64,000 nucleotides of DNA from Lachnospiraceae bacterium (GCA_024698145.1 JAILRO010000023.1:1-64000), one strand, 5' to 3'. Numbered from the stretch's first letter, positions 28,497 to 38,625 are shown. Numbers and translations: made by a program. Notes: generated from the sequence alone by a model not told the origin.

Positions 28497-28550
28497 TTAG
28501 TGACGGCCTGTTGATAAGTCACGTAAACGTCTCCAAAATTCTTCCCACAT
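28497..28550 (-). CDS. 17-aa amphipathic micro-ORF MWEEFWRRLRDLSTGRH
   Basis: ATG to TAA in 18 codons; SD AAGGAGGTGA (plus-strand 28556-28565) 5 nt before ATG; terminator directly downstream. Not in the supplied ORF track. Confidence 0.55.
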   Translation of the reverse strand: MWEEFWRRLRDLSTGRH

Positions 28551-28583
28551 ACTTGTCACCTCCTTAAAAAAAAGGATAGTTGG

Positions 28584-28643
28584 ATGAGGGTGGGATTAAT
28601 ATTGGAGCGAGGAGGTGATTATTGTTGGTTTGTCTTACTTTGA
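28584..28643 (+). CDS. 19-aa putative leader peptide MRVGLILERGGDYCWFVLL before the histidine kinase
   Basis: ATG 28584 with AAGGA upstream; stop TGA overlaps the kinase SD (TGAGGAGG). Confidence 0.3.
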   Translation: MRVGLILERGGDYCWFVLL

Positions 28644-28652
28644 GGAGGAAAA

Positions 28653-30089
28653 ATGAATTCATTTACAAAGAATATTGGGATAATTATTTGTGGATTATAT
28701 ATTTTTTTAAAACTACAAAATCAAAAGCCAACCAAAAAATATATGGTTGGCTTGATTATGTTCATTTTGTTTTCGTCAGTAGGGTCAGTGTGTATAGATT
28801 TATACATGCCAATACTGACAGATTTTTCAATAATAGTAGGTTCTATTATTTTTGTGCATTTATCATCTTCTGAAAGTATTGGTAGAGATTATCCAATAAA
28901 AATGTGGATATCTTTTTCCTTAAGTTACGTATTATTTATAATTTCAGTTTTAATTACAACAATAGCATTGTTTTCGGTTCCTAGAAAGTGTTTTGATTTG
29001 TATGCTCAGCCGATTTCGTTGATAATACAAATATTACTGATGATTGCTTTGTTTAAAATAAAGCGAATAAAAACAGGGGTGAAGATATTAGATAAACGTA
29101 TATATTCTGTGCCTGTAGCGATAATTGGAGCGGGAATAATTTTTCTGATGACACTGATTAACTTGAATACTTATAGCAAGTTATACATTATTGTGTATAC
29201 ATCCTTTTATTTCTTGTCTATTCTTATTTTCGTCTACTGGCGCGCATCTATTACCCGTTCTTACCTGGAAAGACTTGGTAACCGCAATATTGCATCACTC
29301 AATGAGGAACTATTACAGAAGGATGAGTATATAAAGAAACTTGAAGCGGACGTGGAGCGCTTGGGCAAGATTGTACATAGGGATAACAAGCTTGTTCCTG
29401 CAATGGAGATGGCGGTTGAAAGATTTATTATGGATGAGTCCGGAGAAATGTCAGTAGGAAGTGAGCTGCTGGAAGAACTTAGGAAGATGTCAAAAGACAG
29501 AAAGGGCTTGGTTACTACGTCTGTAAATGCTGCCGAGCCTAGCGTTAACACAGGTGTTGCTAAGGTAGATAATTTAATAACTTATATGAGTGAGAAGGCA
29601 GCAAATGAGGGGATAACCCTTAAGGTTACGGTAGGTATTGATATCAAAGAGTTGTTTGATAAGTGTATTGATGAGGAATCATTTTGTACCTTGTTGGCGG
29701 ATTTGCTCGACAACGCAATTATTGCGACTAAATATAACAATGCAAGAGATGTATTGCTGGATATGAGTATGATTAAGAAAGCACCGGCAATTCATATATT
29801 TGACTCGGGAATATCATTTGATAAGGAAGTGCTTATCAACTATGGAATTGAGCAGACAACCACGCATGGCGATGACGGCGGAAGTGGTATAGGTTTGATG
29901 CAGACATATGAGATACTTGCAAAATGCAGAGCCAGCATTTTCATAGACGAGTTTTCATCAGGTCTTTACACTAAGAAGATATCCGTTGTGTTTGACAGAA
30001 AGAGACAATTTCTGCTATATACACCAAGAGAGGATAGCGAAGTATCTTTCTTAAAAAGGCGTGCCGACCTTACGGTTGTAAGAAAATGA
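28653..30089 (+). CDS. Polytopic GHKL-domain sensor histidine kinase (AgrC/ComD-like)
   Basis: N-terminal TM domain; IVHRDNKLVPAMEMAVERFI phosphoacceptor-like block; LLDNAIIATKY N-box, DGGSGIGLMQTYEI G-box. Confidence 0.88.
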   Translation: MNSFTKNIGIIICGLYIFLKLQNQKPTKKYMVGLIMFILFSSVGSVCIDLYMPILTDFSIIVGSIIFVHLSSSESIGRDYPIKMWISFSLSYVLFIISVLITTIALFSVPRKCFDLYAQPISLIIQILLMIALFKIKRIKTGVKILDKRIYSVPVAIIGAGIIFLMTLINLNTYSKLYIIVYTSFYFLSILIFVYWRASITRSYLERLGNRNIASLNEELLQKDEYIKKLEADVERLGKIVHRDNKLVPAMEMAVERFIMDESGEMSVGSELLEELRKMSKDRKGLVTTSVNAAEPSVNTGVAKVDNLITYMSEKAANEGITLKVTVGIDIKELFDKCIDEESFCTLLADLLDNAIIATKYNNARDVLLDMSMIKKAPAIHIFDSGISFDKEVLINYGIEQTTTHGDDGGSGIGLMQTYEILAKCRASIFIDEFSSGLYTKKISVVFDRKRQFLLYTPREDSEVSFLKRRADLTVVRK

Positions 30090-30163
30090 TTATATTTTGT
30101 GGCATGAAAAATAAGATAGTGCTATAATGGTATCTATTAATGGCATATTCGGAGGAACAATAC

Positions 30164-31249
30164 ATGAGTAAGCAGACAATAGCTGTCATTTTCGGAGGAC
30201 AGTCTTCAGAGCATGATATATCATGCATTTCAGTACAGACAATAGCAAAAGCAATTAACAAAGATAAATACGATATTGTATATATCGGTATCACGAAGGA
30301 GGGTCACTGGCTTAAGGTTGATTCTTTATTTGATATTGAAAATGGTACATGGACGGATTCAACAACATCAGCGGTTATTTCGCCGGATGCAACAAAGAAG
30401 GAAATTATCATTACTTCCAAGCAGGGAGTTACAACAAAGCACATAGACGTCATTTTCCCGGTGCTTCACGGTATGTATGGTGAGGACGGAACTATTCAGG
30501 GCTTGTTCGAACTTGCCAAGATTCCTTATGTTGGTTGTGGTGTTCTTGCATCAGCAGCAGGCATGGATAAGGTTTATACCAAGATTATCGTTGATGATTT
30601 GGGAATAACACAGGCCGAATACGTGCTTGTAAGAGCAGAAGAAGTTGAAGGAGCCACGAAGGGCGGTAGTCCTACAATGGATGACCTTGTTGCAAGAGTT
30701 GAGGCGAAACTTGAATATCCTATGTTTATTAAGCCTAGCAAAGCCGGTTCTTCAAAGGGTGTTTCAAAAGCACACAATAAAGAGGAGCTTGTAGCAGGAC
30801 TTAAGGTTGCTGCAGAGCATGATACAAAGATTCTTGTAGAAAGAAATGTTGTAGGTAGAGAGATAGAGTGTGCGGTACTTGGAAATGCAGTAAATGTTGA
30901 AGCTTCGGGAGTAGGCGAGATTTTAGCTGCAGCTGAATTTTATGATTTTGATGCAAAATACACTAATGCAGAAAGTAAGACAGTAATTTCTCCGGAACTT
31001 CCTGATGGAAAGACAGAAGAGATAAGAAATGCTGCAAAAGCAATATTCTCCGCTGTTGATGGATATGGACTTGCAAGAGTTGATTTCTTCTTGGAGAAGG
31101 AAACTAACAAGGTTATATTTAATGAGATTAATACTTTGCCGGGATTTACTTCCATAAGTATGTATCCGATGCTCTTTAAGGAGACAGGATTGTCGATAGA
31201 AGAGCAGGTGGAAAAGCAGATACAGCTTGCATTTGAAAGAAGATATTAG
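30164..31249 (+). CDS. ddl: D-alanine--D-alanine ligase
   Basis: VIFGGQSSEHDIS, HGMYGEDGTIQG, FIKPSKAGSSKGVSK, FNEINTLPGFTSISMYP. Confidence 0.95.
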   Translation: MSKQTIAVIFGGQSSEHDISCISVQTIAKAINKDKYDIVYIGITKEGHWLKVDSLFDIENGTWTDSTTSAVISPDATKKEIIITSKQGVTTKHIDVIFPVLHGMYGEDGTIQGLFELAKIPYVGCGVLASAAGMDKVYTKIIVDDLGITQAEYVLVRAEEVEGATKGGSPTMDDLVARVEAKLEYPMFIKPSKAGSSKGVSKAHNKEELVAGLKVAAEHDTKILVERNVVGREIECAVLGNAVNVEASGVGEILAAAEFYDFDAKYTNAESKTVISPELPDGKTEEIRNAAKAIFSAVDGYGLARVDFFLEKETNKVIFNEINTLPGFTSISMYPMLFKETGLSIEEQVEKQIQLAFERRY

Positions 31250-31274
31250 AAGGTTTTTTATCTTGGGAGGAAAT

Positions 31275-32078
31275 ATGGATAATCCAATAGGTGTATTTGA
31301 TTCCGGTGTGGGAGGTCTTACGGTAGCCAGAGAGATAATGCGTCAGCTTCCGGGAGAGAATCTTGTGTATTTCGGTGATACGGCAAGAGTGCCCTACGGT
31401 TCCAAATCAAAAAATACAGTATTAAAATACAGCAAACAGATAGTGAGATTCCTTCAAACCAAGAAGGTTAAGGCGATTGTTGTTGCGTGTAATACGGCAA
31501 GTGCATTAGCGCTTGATGACATTGCCAAAGAGATAGATATTCCGATAATTGGAGTGGTCAAACCCGGTGCGAAAATGGCAGTGGAAACGACCAAGACAGG
31601 AAATGTCGGAGTAATCGGAACGGCAAGTACCGTTAAGTCAGGCATTTATAATGACTATATAAGAGAACTCAATTCGGACGTAACCGTCGTAAGTAAGGCG
31701 TGTCCTTTGTTTGTACCGCTCGTTGAGGAGGGACTTATTGAGGATAGAGTCACCGATGATATAGTAAGTCGTTATCTTCAGGAAATGAAGGAGTACAACG
31801 TTGATGTATTAGTGCTTGGCTGTACGCACTATCCGCTCATTCGTAATGCAATTAAACGATTCATGGGTGATGAAGTGCAGTTGGTTAATCCCGCTTTCGA
31901 GACGGCGAAGGATTTGAAGGAACTGCTTGTAAAAGAGGGAATGCTTAATAAGTCGGGTGCAAAACCGTCGTATGAGTATTATGTTAGTGATGGCGTTGAG
32001 AGTTTTATGTCTTTTGCTGACAGCGTGCTTCCGGTTCATGTGGGAGATACGCAGGTTATAGATATCGAGAGTTTTTGA
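31275..32078 (+). CDS. murI: Glutamate racemase
   Basis: IGVFDSGVGGLTVAREI, YFGDTARVPYGSKS, VVACNTASA, LGCTHYPLI. Confidence 0.95.
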   Translation: MDNPIGVFDSGVGGLTVAREIMRQLPGENLVYFGDTARVPYGSKSKNTVLKYSKQIVRFLQTKKVKAIVVACNTASALALDDIAKEIDIPIIGVVKPGAKMAVETTKTGNVGVIGTASTVKSGIYNDYIRELNSDVTVVSKACPLFVPLVEEGLIEDRVTDDIVSRYLQEMKEYNVDVLVLGCTHYPLIRNAIKRFMGDEVQLVNPAFETAKDLKELLVKEGMLNKSGAKPSYEYYVSDGVESFMSFADSVLPVHVGDTQVIDIESF

Positions 32079-32100
32079 AAGTGACAGGAAGGAAACGGTT

Positions 32101-32517
32101 ATGACCAAGGACGTTTTGGTGACGGTTACCGGACGACAGTTTGATGTGGCGGATGAGCCTATTGAACTTGTGACTACGGGAACGTACTACGAGAAAAACG
32201 GAAAACATTATGTTCTGTATGAAGAGCAACCGGACGAGAACGAACCGATTATCAAAAATCGCGTGAAGTTTTATGACGGTTATTTTCAGATGGTCAAAAA
32301 TGGAGCAGTAACGTCAGAACTTACATTTATACGTGACGAACGTTCGGAGAGTCTGTATGAGACCGGCGCGATGGCAGTGCAAATGCATGTTATCACGAAA
32401 GACCTTGTTATATCCAATACCAAAGATTTGATAAATGCTGTTGTAAGGTATGATCTTCACATCAATGGCGAATATATTTCGGAGTGTGAGGTGGACTTTA
32501 AGGTTCAGCCTAGATGA
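32101..32517 (+). CDS. DUF1934 (YwiB-like) protein
   Basis: TGRQFD...EPIELVTTGTYYEKNGKHYVLYEE; follows murI. Confidence 0.8.
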   Translation: MTKDVLVTVTGRQFDVADEPIELVTTGTYYEKNGKHYVLYEEQPDENEPIIKNRVKFYDGYFQMVKNGAVTSELTFIRDERSESLYETGAMAVQMHVITKDLVISNTKDLINAVVRYDLHINGEYISECEVDFKVQPR

Positions 32518-32530
32518 AGGGAAAACTTTT

Positions 32531-33211
32531 ATGAGAAGGAAAAAGGGACAGAATCCCAGATTTTTTGAAAATGATAAGTACGAGGACTTTCTCGGAATAG
32601 AAAGTACGGAAATCGTATATAACAACAGATATAATGACGATTATTACAGATATGAGCCCACAAGCTATACGGGGCTCATTTGTGCGTTTGATGGCATGGA
32701 GAAAATAATCACGAAACACGACAGACTGGTTGATTTTGGCTGTGGCAAGGGACGTGTACTTTTCTATGTTAATCAACGGTTTTGTTGTGATGTGTGCGGT
32801 ATTGAGGTTGATGAAGATTTGTATGAGCTTGCACTTGATAATCGAGCATATTTTAATACCAGGTTTCGTGGCTCTGCGGAAATGATTGATATAATCAATG
32901 GAAAAGCGGAAGAATATGATGTGTGTCCGGAGGATACGATTTTCTATTTTTTCAATCCTTTTGAGATAAATATTTTCAGGGAAGTAATCGAGCACATCGT
33001 AAAAAGCGTGGAGGAGCATCCGAGACGGATATATATTATGATGTATTATCCAAAGGAAGAATACAGACAGCATCTAAAGTATCAGAAGTTTGAGCTTCAT
33101 GATATAGTGAAACTTCCGGCGTACGAAACAGACTGGGACGAGAAGGTGGTTATATACCGTTATGGTAATCCACCGGTATCGGAAGTATTTGATGTTTACG
33201 CGGAGACGTAA
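32531..33211 (+). CDS. Class I SAM-dependent methyltransferase-like protein
   Basis: LVDFGCGKGRVLFYVNQRFCCDVCGIEVDEDLYELA motif I region. Confidence 0.8.
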   Translation: MRRKKGQNPRFFENDKYEDFLGIESTEIVYNNRYNDDYYRYEPTSYTGLICAFDGMEKIITKHDRLVDFGCGKGRVLFYVNQRFCCDVCGIEVDEDLYELALDNRAYFNTRFRGSAEMIDIINGKAEEYDVCPEDTIFYFFNPFEINIFREVIEHIVKSVEEHPRRIYIMMYYPKEEYRQHLKYQKFELHDIVKLPAYETDWDEKVVIYRYGNPPVSEVFDVYAET

Positions 33212-33243
33212 ATGTAATCCTAAATATTGGGGTTTTTGAGAAA

Positions 33244-33274
33244 AACTACCACTACATGTCACGTTGTGGTAGTT
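33244..33274 (+). terminator. Hairpin terminator
   Basis: AACTACCAC...GTGGTAGTT followed by TCGTAA; T-tract is weak. Confidence 0.5.
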
Positions 33275-33334
33275 TCGTAAAAATGTTATAATTTGGTCAT
33301 CTATGGACATTAGTCCAAGTATAGGAGATTACAC

Positions 33335-35416
33335 ATGGGTAAGAACATAAACAAAAAACATCGCACAATGTTAGAAAAAAGCATGGAAAAGTATTTGAAA
33401 ATACCTTTCGCGTTACTTTTATTACTAATAATTGTCAATGTGTGCATTTATATGGTTGATAGGACAGCAGGTTTGATATTGTCGGCAGCACTTGTTGTGT
33501 ATTTGTTGCTGTCTCTTTTTGTGTACTACAGAGTTCGACCGGAAATGATGACAAAACTGATGACCTATTCATTTTCTAATGGATCAATTCAGAATGAACT
33601 TATCAAGAAACTGGCCATTCCTTATGCTCTTGTTAATGCGAATGGTCGTGTTCTCTGGTGCAATAAGGCATTTTACAGAGCGGTAAAGAGCGATGCACAG
33701 CATATGCGCAAGCATATCCAGAATATATTTACGGATATCACTTTGGAGCTTTTTAATATGGATCCGGAGGATAACGGTAAGCGTGTCGTCCACATTTATC
33801 AGGAGAACAAGAGTTACAAGGTGGATATAAGAAAGGTTTCCGTCAATGAATTCCTCGGGGTAGATTTGGCCGGTGACGTTCCTGATGATGAGGTTTTATA
33901 CACCATATATTTCTATGACGAGACTGCGCTTAACAAAGCATTGGAAGACAAGGAAAGAATCAAGCTTGTAGCGGGACAGATATACATTGATAATTACGAA
34001 GAAGCAATGGAGTCCACAGAAGAAGTAAGACGTGCTTTGCTGGTTGCATTGATTGATAGAAAGATAACCAAGTATATGCAGTCTGCCAACGCTATTATCA
34101 AGAAGCTTGAGAAAGATAAATATATATTCGTTCTTCAGCAGCAGCAGTTGGAACTTTTGCAGGAGAGCAAGTTCAGTTTGTTAGATGAAGTAAGAAGTAT
34201 CAATATCGGAAATGAAACCCCGGTTACGTTAAGTATTGCCGTTGGTGTTGATACGGAAGACGATGATTATACGGTGGCATATGAATATTCTCATATGGCA
34301 ATGGACTTGGCACTTGGACGAGGCGGAGATCAGGCCGTAGTTAAAAAAGGTGAGAAGATCATTTACTATGGAGGCAAGACCCAGTCTGCCGAGAAGAACA
34401 CTCGTGTTAAGGCCAGAGTTAAGGCACACGCGCTCAAAGAACTTCTTGCTAACAAAGACCAGGTTATTATCATGGGGCATAAGAAGCCGGATATCGATTG
34501 TCTTGGTTCGGCTATAGGTATATATCGATTGGCTATCATGATGGAGAAGAAGGCGCATATTGTAATCAACGAGATTACAAGTTCAATCAGGCCTGCCATG
34601 AATAATTTTATGGGAAGCAGTGTCTATCCGGATGATATGTTTTACAGTAGCGAACAGGCACTTGGTGCGGTTGATTCCAACACGGTTGTTATTGTTGTTG
34701 ACGTGAACAGACCAAGTTATACGGAGTGCGAGGAGTTGCTTGCACACACGAAGAATATTGTTGTAATTGATCATCACAGACAGGGTAACGAGATTGTTGA
34801 GCACGCAATATTGTCATACATTGAGCCGTATGCTTCTTCAGCCTGTGAGATGATTGCAGAGATACTTCAGTACAGTATGGATAAGCCGAAACTTCGTCCT
34901 GCCGAGGCAGATGCGATGTATGCAGGTATGCTTGTTGATACTAACAATTTTGTTGTTAAGACAGGTGTGCGTACTTTCGAGGCAGCATCCTTCCTTAGAA
35001 AATGCGGCGCTGATATGATACGTGTTCGCAAGGCGTATAGAGTTGATATGGAAAGCTACAGATATTTATCTCAAGGTGTTGGTCGTGCGGAAATATTTAT
35101 GGATTGTTTCGCCATATCAGATGTACCGGCTGAAGAGGGAATGGATAGTCCTAACGTCCTCGCGGCTAAAGTTGCCAACGAGCTTTTGGATGTTGAAAAT
35201 GTTCGCGCTTCATTTGTACTTACAAAGATTGATGACCTTGTATATATAAGTGCGCGTTCAATAGATGATGTCAATGTTCAGGTTATTATGGAACAGTTCG
35301 GCGGTGGTGGCCATGGTACGGTTGCCGGCGCACAGATAGAGAATGCTACAATAGAAGAAGCGGTTCTTCAGCTAAAGGATGTTCTTAAGAGAATGTGGGA
35401 AGAAGGAGACTTCTGA
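33335..35416 (+). CDS. gdpP: GdpP-type DHH/DHHA1 cyclic-di-AMP phosphodiesterase
   Basis: 2 TMs, PAS-like and degenerate GGDEF regions, DHH core [36 protein letters not shown]. Confidence 0.93.
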   Translation: MGKNINKKHRTMLEKSMEKYLKIPFALLLLLIIVNVCIYMVDRTAGLILSAALVVYLLLSLFVYYRVRPEMMTKLMTYSFSNGSIQNELIKKLAIPYALVNANGRVLWCNKAFYRAVKSDAQHMRKHIQNIFTDITLELFNMDPEDNGKRVVHIYQENKSYKVDIRKVSVNEFLGVDLAGDVPDDEVLYTIYFYDETALNKALEDKERIKLVAGQIYIDNYEEAMESTEEVRRALLVALIDRKITKYMQSANAIIKKLEKDKYIFVLQQQQLELLQESKFSLLDEVRSINIGNETPVTLSIAVGVDTEDDDYTVAYEYSHMAMDLALGRGGDQAVVKKGEKIIYYGGKTQSAEKNTRVKARVKAHALKELLANKDQVIIMGHKKPDIDCLGSAIGIYRLAIMMEKKAHIVINEITSSIRPAMNNFMGSSVYPDDMFYSSEQALGAVDSNTVVIVVDVNRPSYTECEELLAHTKNIVVIDHHRQGNEIVEHAILSYIEPYASSACEMIAEILQYSMDKPKLRPAEADAMYAGMLVDTNNFVVKTGVRTFEAASFLRKCGADMIRVRKAYRVDMESYRYLSQGVGRAEIFMDCFAISDVPAEEGMDSPNVLAAKVANELLDVENVRASFVLTKIDDLVYISARSIDDVNVQVIMEQFGGGGHGTVAGAQIENATIEEAVLQLKDVLKRMWEEGDF

Positions 35417-35448
35417 TTAACGGGCAACTATGGAAAGGAGACAGAACT

Positions 35449-35898
35449 ATGGAAGTTATTTTATTGCAAGATGTGAAAAATGTAGGTAAAAAGGGTGACA
35501 TTGTCACAGTCAATGACGGATATGGCAGAAATGTGTTACTTAAGAAAAAGCAGGCGGTTGAGGCAACTAATAAGAACCGTAATGACTTAAAACTTAAGAA
35601 GGCCAATGATGATAAAATTGCTGCAGAGAATCTTGAGGCTGCACGCCAGTTGGGTGAGAAAATCGAAGCGTCGAAGATTACAATTCCAATTAAAGTGGGA
35701 GCAGGCGGTAAGAGCTTCGGTTCGGTATCTTCAAAGGAGATTGCGGAAGAAGTTAAGAAGCAGCTTGGCTATGATATCGATAAGAAAAAAGTATTGTTAA
35801 AAGATGCTATTAAGGCAGCGGGTGAGTATGATGTCAAAATCAAACTTCACACACAGGTGACAGCTGCGCTTAAGGTTATTGTTGAGGGTAAGGAATAA
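35449..35898 (+). CDS. rplI: 50S ribosomal protein L9
   Basis: [40 protein letters not shown]; follows gdpP and precedes dnaB. Confidence 0.97.
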   Translation: MEVILLQDVKNVGKKGDIVTVNDGYGRNVLLKKKQAVEATNKNRNDLKLKKANDDKIAAENLEAARQLGEKIEASKITIPIKVGAGGKSFGSVSSKEIAEEVKKQLGYDIDKKKVLLKDAIKAAGEYDVKIKLHTQVTAALKVIVEGKE

Positions 35899-35916
35899 AA
35901 GGATTTGGTGTAACAT

Positions 35917-37281
35917 ATGGATGAATCAGCAGTTATAAATAAAAGAGTTCTGCCCAATAATTTGAAAATGGAGCAGGCGGTTATAGGCTCTATGCTGATG
36001 GACAGGGATGCGGTTGTTGAGGCAATGGATTTACTGACAAAAGATGATTTTTATTACAGTCAGTACGGTTTGTTGTTTTCGGCTATAGTTGAGTTGTACA
36101 ATGAAGGTAGGCCGATAGATCTTCAGATAGTAAGTAACAAGTTGATGGAAATGGGCGCGCCGGAATCTGTCAGTGGCATGAGTTATATAGGCGAAGTATT
36201 GGATTCCGTACAGTTTGCTAGTCATGTTGGCGAATATGCCAAGATTGTTCAGGATAATGCTACACGCAGAAAAATGATTAAGTATGCGGAAAAAACCATG
36301 GCAGACTGCTATTCGGGGGAGAATACGGTTGACGATATTCTTGATGGCTCTGAGAAGGGTTTGTTGGATATTACGCAAAAGAGAAATACCGGTGATTCTT
36401 TCATAAGTATGAAGGAGATTGCGCTTTCCGTTCTTGATAAGATAGAGGCCTCAGCAAAGAGAGGAAGTAAGGTTACGGGAGTTCCTACGGGCTTCAAAGA
36501 TTTAGATGAGAAGCTTACCGGACTTCATGGTTCCGAGCTTATTCTGATTGCGGCAAGACCTGCTATGGGTAAGACGGCATTTGCACTTAATATTGCACAG
36601 TATGCAGCCATGAAGGCGGGAGTTCCGTGTGCCATATTCTCGTTGGAGATGAGCAAGGAGCAGCTTGCAACACGTCTTATCGCTATGGATTCACAGGTAG
36701 ATTCGCAGGCTATCCGTACAGGTCAGTTGCAGGATTCGGATTGGGACGAGATTATGACCTCTACCTACCGCGTTGGTGAGACGCCGATGTATATTGATGA
36801 TACACCGGGTATCAACATATCCGAATTAAGATCAAAATGCAGAAAACTTAAGCAGACAAAAGATATTGGTCTTATCGTTATAGATTACTTACAGCTTATG
36901 AATGGTTCCGGTAAGAGTGAATCGAGACAGCAGGAGATTTCTACAATCAGCCGTTCGCTTAAGAAATTGGCAAGAGAGTTAGACGTTCCGGTTATCGCGC
37001 TTTCGCAGCTTAACCGTGCGGTGGACAGCCGTGAGGATCACAAGCCGGTTATGTCAGATCTCCGTGAGTCGGGTGCAATTGAGCAGGATGCGGACGTTAT
37101 CATGTTCATATACAGAGACGATTATTATCACAAGGATGATTCGCCAAAGCCCGGTATTGCAGATATAATCGTTGCCAAGCAAAGAAATGGTTCTACCGGA
37201 CCGGTTGAACTTGTATGGCTTGGTAAATATACAAAGTTTGTTAATAAGCTTTCCAAAAAACAGGAACGCGAGGGATTTTAA
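35917..37281 (+). CDS. dnaB: Replicative DNA helicase
   Basis: PNNLKMEQAVIGSMLMD, AARPAMGKTAFALNIA, FSLEMSKEQLATRL, VIDYLQLM, SDLRESGAIEQDADVIMFIYRDDYY. Confidence 0.97.
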   Translation: MDESAVINKRVLPNNLKMEQAVIGSMLMDRDAVVEAMDLLTKDDFYYSQYGLLFSAIVELYNEGRPIDLQIVSNKLMEMGAPESVSGMSYIGEVLDSVQFASHVGEYAKIVQDNATRRKMIKYAEKTMADCYSGENTVDDILDGSEKGLLDITQKRNTGDSFISMKEIALSVLDKIEASAKRGSKVTGVPTGFKDLDEKLTGLHGSELILIAARPAMGKTAFALNIAQYAAMKAGVPCAIFSLEMSKEQLATRLIAMDSQVDSQAIRTGQLQDSDWDEIMTSTYRVGETPMYIDDTPGINISELRSKCRKLKQTKDIGLIVIDYLQLMNGSGKSESRQQEISTISRSLKKLARELDVPVIALSQLNRAVDSREDHKPVMSDLRESGAIEQDADVIMFIYRDDYYHKDDSPKPGIADIIVAKQRNGSTGPVELVWLGKYTKFVNKLSKKQEREGF

Positions 37282-37282
37282 A

Positions 37283-37314
37283 AAAGGTTCGGCTAATGCC
37301 GAACCTTTTATTTT
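37283..37314. terminator. Terminator between convergent dnaB and MerR gene
   Basis: AAAGGTTCGGCtaatGCCGAACCTTTTATTTT. Confidence 0.85.
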
Positions 37315-38531
37315 GTGCAGGAGAAAATGCCTGCGTATTTTGTTATATGAAATCCTTTTTTGGTCTTCTTCTCAACGAAGCTTCTAAAGTCTTTGTATCG
37401 GTCAAGCAAATACTGATTCTGATTGCCGTGACAGGATATTATATATTCGATAAGCGGTTCTGCTTCATCTACAATCAATTCGTCATCGTATATCATGCGC
37501 TTGATTTTTGAAAAGTAAGGAGCAAGAAGTGTCATGCCGTTATCAAGACCGAAACGCTCGTATAATTTATCTGCGGATAAAATTATGGAACTGTTAAACT
37601 TATTAACAAGTTCGGTTATTTCCTTCATGTGAGCGGCGCCATAAGTACTGCATATAAATGTTCCGCCACTTTTAAGAACTCTTCGAACTTCCGACAAAAC
37701 TTTTTCTATATCGTCACAGTAGAATAATAAGTGATTGGCAATCACGATATCGAAGCTCTCATCGTCATAAGGAATATCTACACAATTAAAAGCATGAAAA
37801 CTAAAGCTTGTATTGTTCTTTGTGCAAAGCACTTCGTCATCAGTATCTGTGCCGATATATTTTGTCAATTCTCTTCTCGTATCTCGAAGCATTCCTTCGG
37901 AAATATCATTTAAAATAATATCAACATCAGAAGGAATCTTTTCGATGTTTTCTTTCCATAAAGCACCGCTACCGCAACCGATTTCAAGAACTTTGGTGTT
38001 TTGTTCTATCGGACACTGTGTATAAACCCACGGAAACCAGCCGAGTTTGTTAGTCGAATAAAGAGCATGAAGATTGATTCTTGCCGAGATATTGCTGGAG
38101 TTTTCATACTGGGTTTTTAACGTGTTTTCCATGTTGGTAAGGTGAATAAGATTAAGCATTTGCGTCCAGTCGATTTCCTTCTCGTTATCAATTGCTTCCG
38201 TTGTTTCCTCGATTGCTGAAGCTACATGCTGCATTTGCTCAATACGGTCGCGCACGAGTTTGAGCTGGAGATTTAACGAGTTCTTAAGTCGCTGATGATC
38301 GGAATCACCAATCGTTATGCTTCTAATATCTTCCAACGAAAATCCCAGGTACTTAAGCAACAATATCTGTTGCAATTTTGCAAAATCCTCATCGGTATAG
38401 TACCGTATGCCTGATTCGCTGACATAGGAAGGCTTTAATATATTCACTTTGTCATAATAGCGGACCGTTCTAATGGTAATGTGGGCCATTTTTGCGAACT
38501 GTCCGGAGGTATAATAACCGTTAGGTTTCAT
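37308..38531 (-). CDS. MerR-family regulator fused to SAM-dependent methyltransferase
   Basis: YYTSGQFAKMAHITIRTVRYYDKVNILKPS HTH; C-terminal VLEIGCGSGALWKENIEKIP methyltransferase motif I, DIVIANHLLFYCDDIEKVLSEVRRVLKSGG. Confidence 0.9.
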   Translation of the reverse strand: MKPNGYYTSGQFAKMAHITIRTVRYYDKVNILKPSYVSESGIRYYTDEDFAKLQQILLLKYLGFSLEDIRSITIGDSDHQRLKNSLNLQLKLVRDRIEQMQHVASAIEETTEAIDNEKEIDWTQMLNLIHLTNMENTLKTQYENSSNISARINLHALYSTNKLGWFPWVYTQCPIEQNTKVLEIGCGSGALWKENIEKIPSDVDIILNDISEGMLRDTRRELTKYIGTDTDDEVLCTKNNTSFSFHAFNCVDIPYDDESFDIVIANHLLFYCDDIEKVLSEVRRVLKSGGTFICSTYGAAHMKEITELVNKFNSSIILSADKLYERFGLDNGMTLLAPYFSKIKRMIYDDELIVDEAEPLIEYIISCHGNQNQYLLDRYKDFRSFVEKKTKKGFHITKYAGIFSCTK

Positions 38532-38625
38532 GGGCCGTCCCGTCCTTAAATGATAAACTGACAGTATTATATCATAGGAAAATATTATTGTGAATAATCG
38601 TTGCTTAATCAAGGATTTATAGTAT

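Noticed and set aside
28622-28873. 83-aa ORF overlapping the start of the GHKL kinase
   Set aside because: Out of frame with a well-supported kinase that has its own SD; residue composition looks like frame-shifted read-through.
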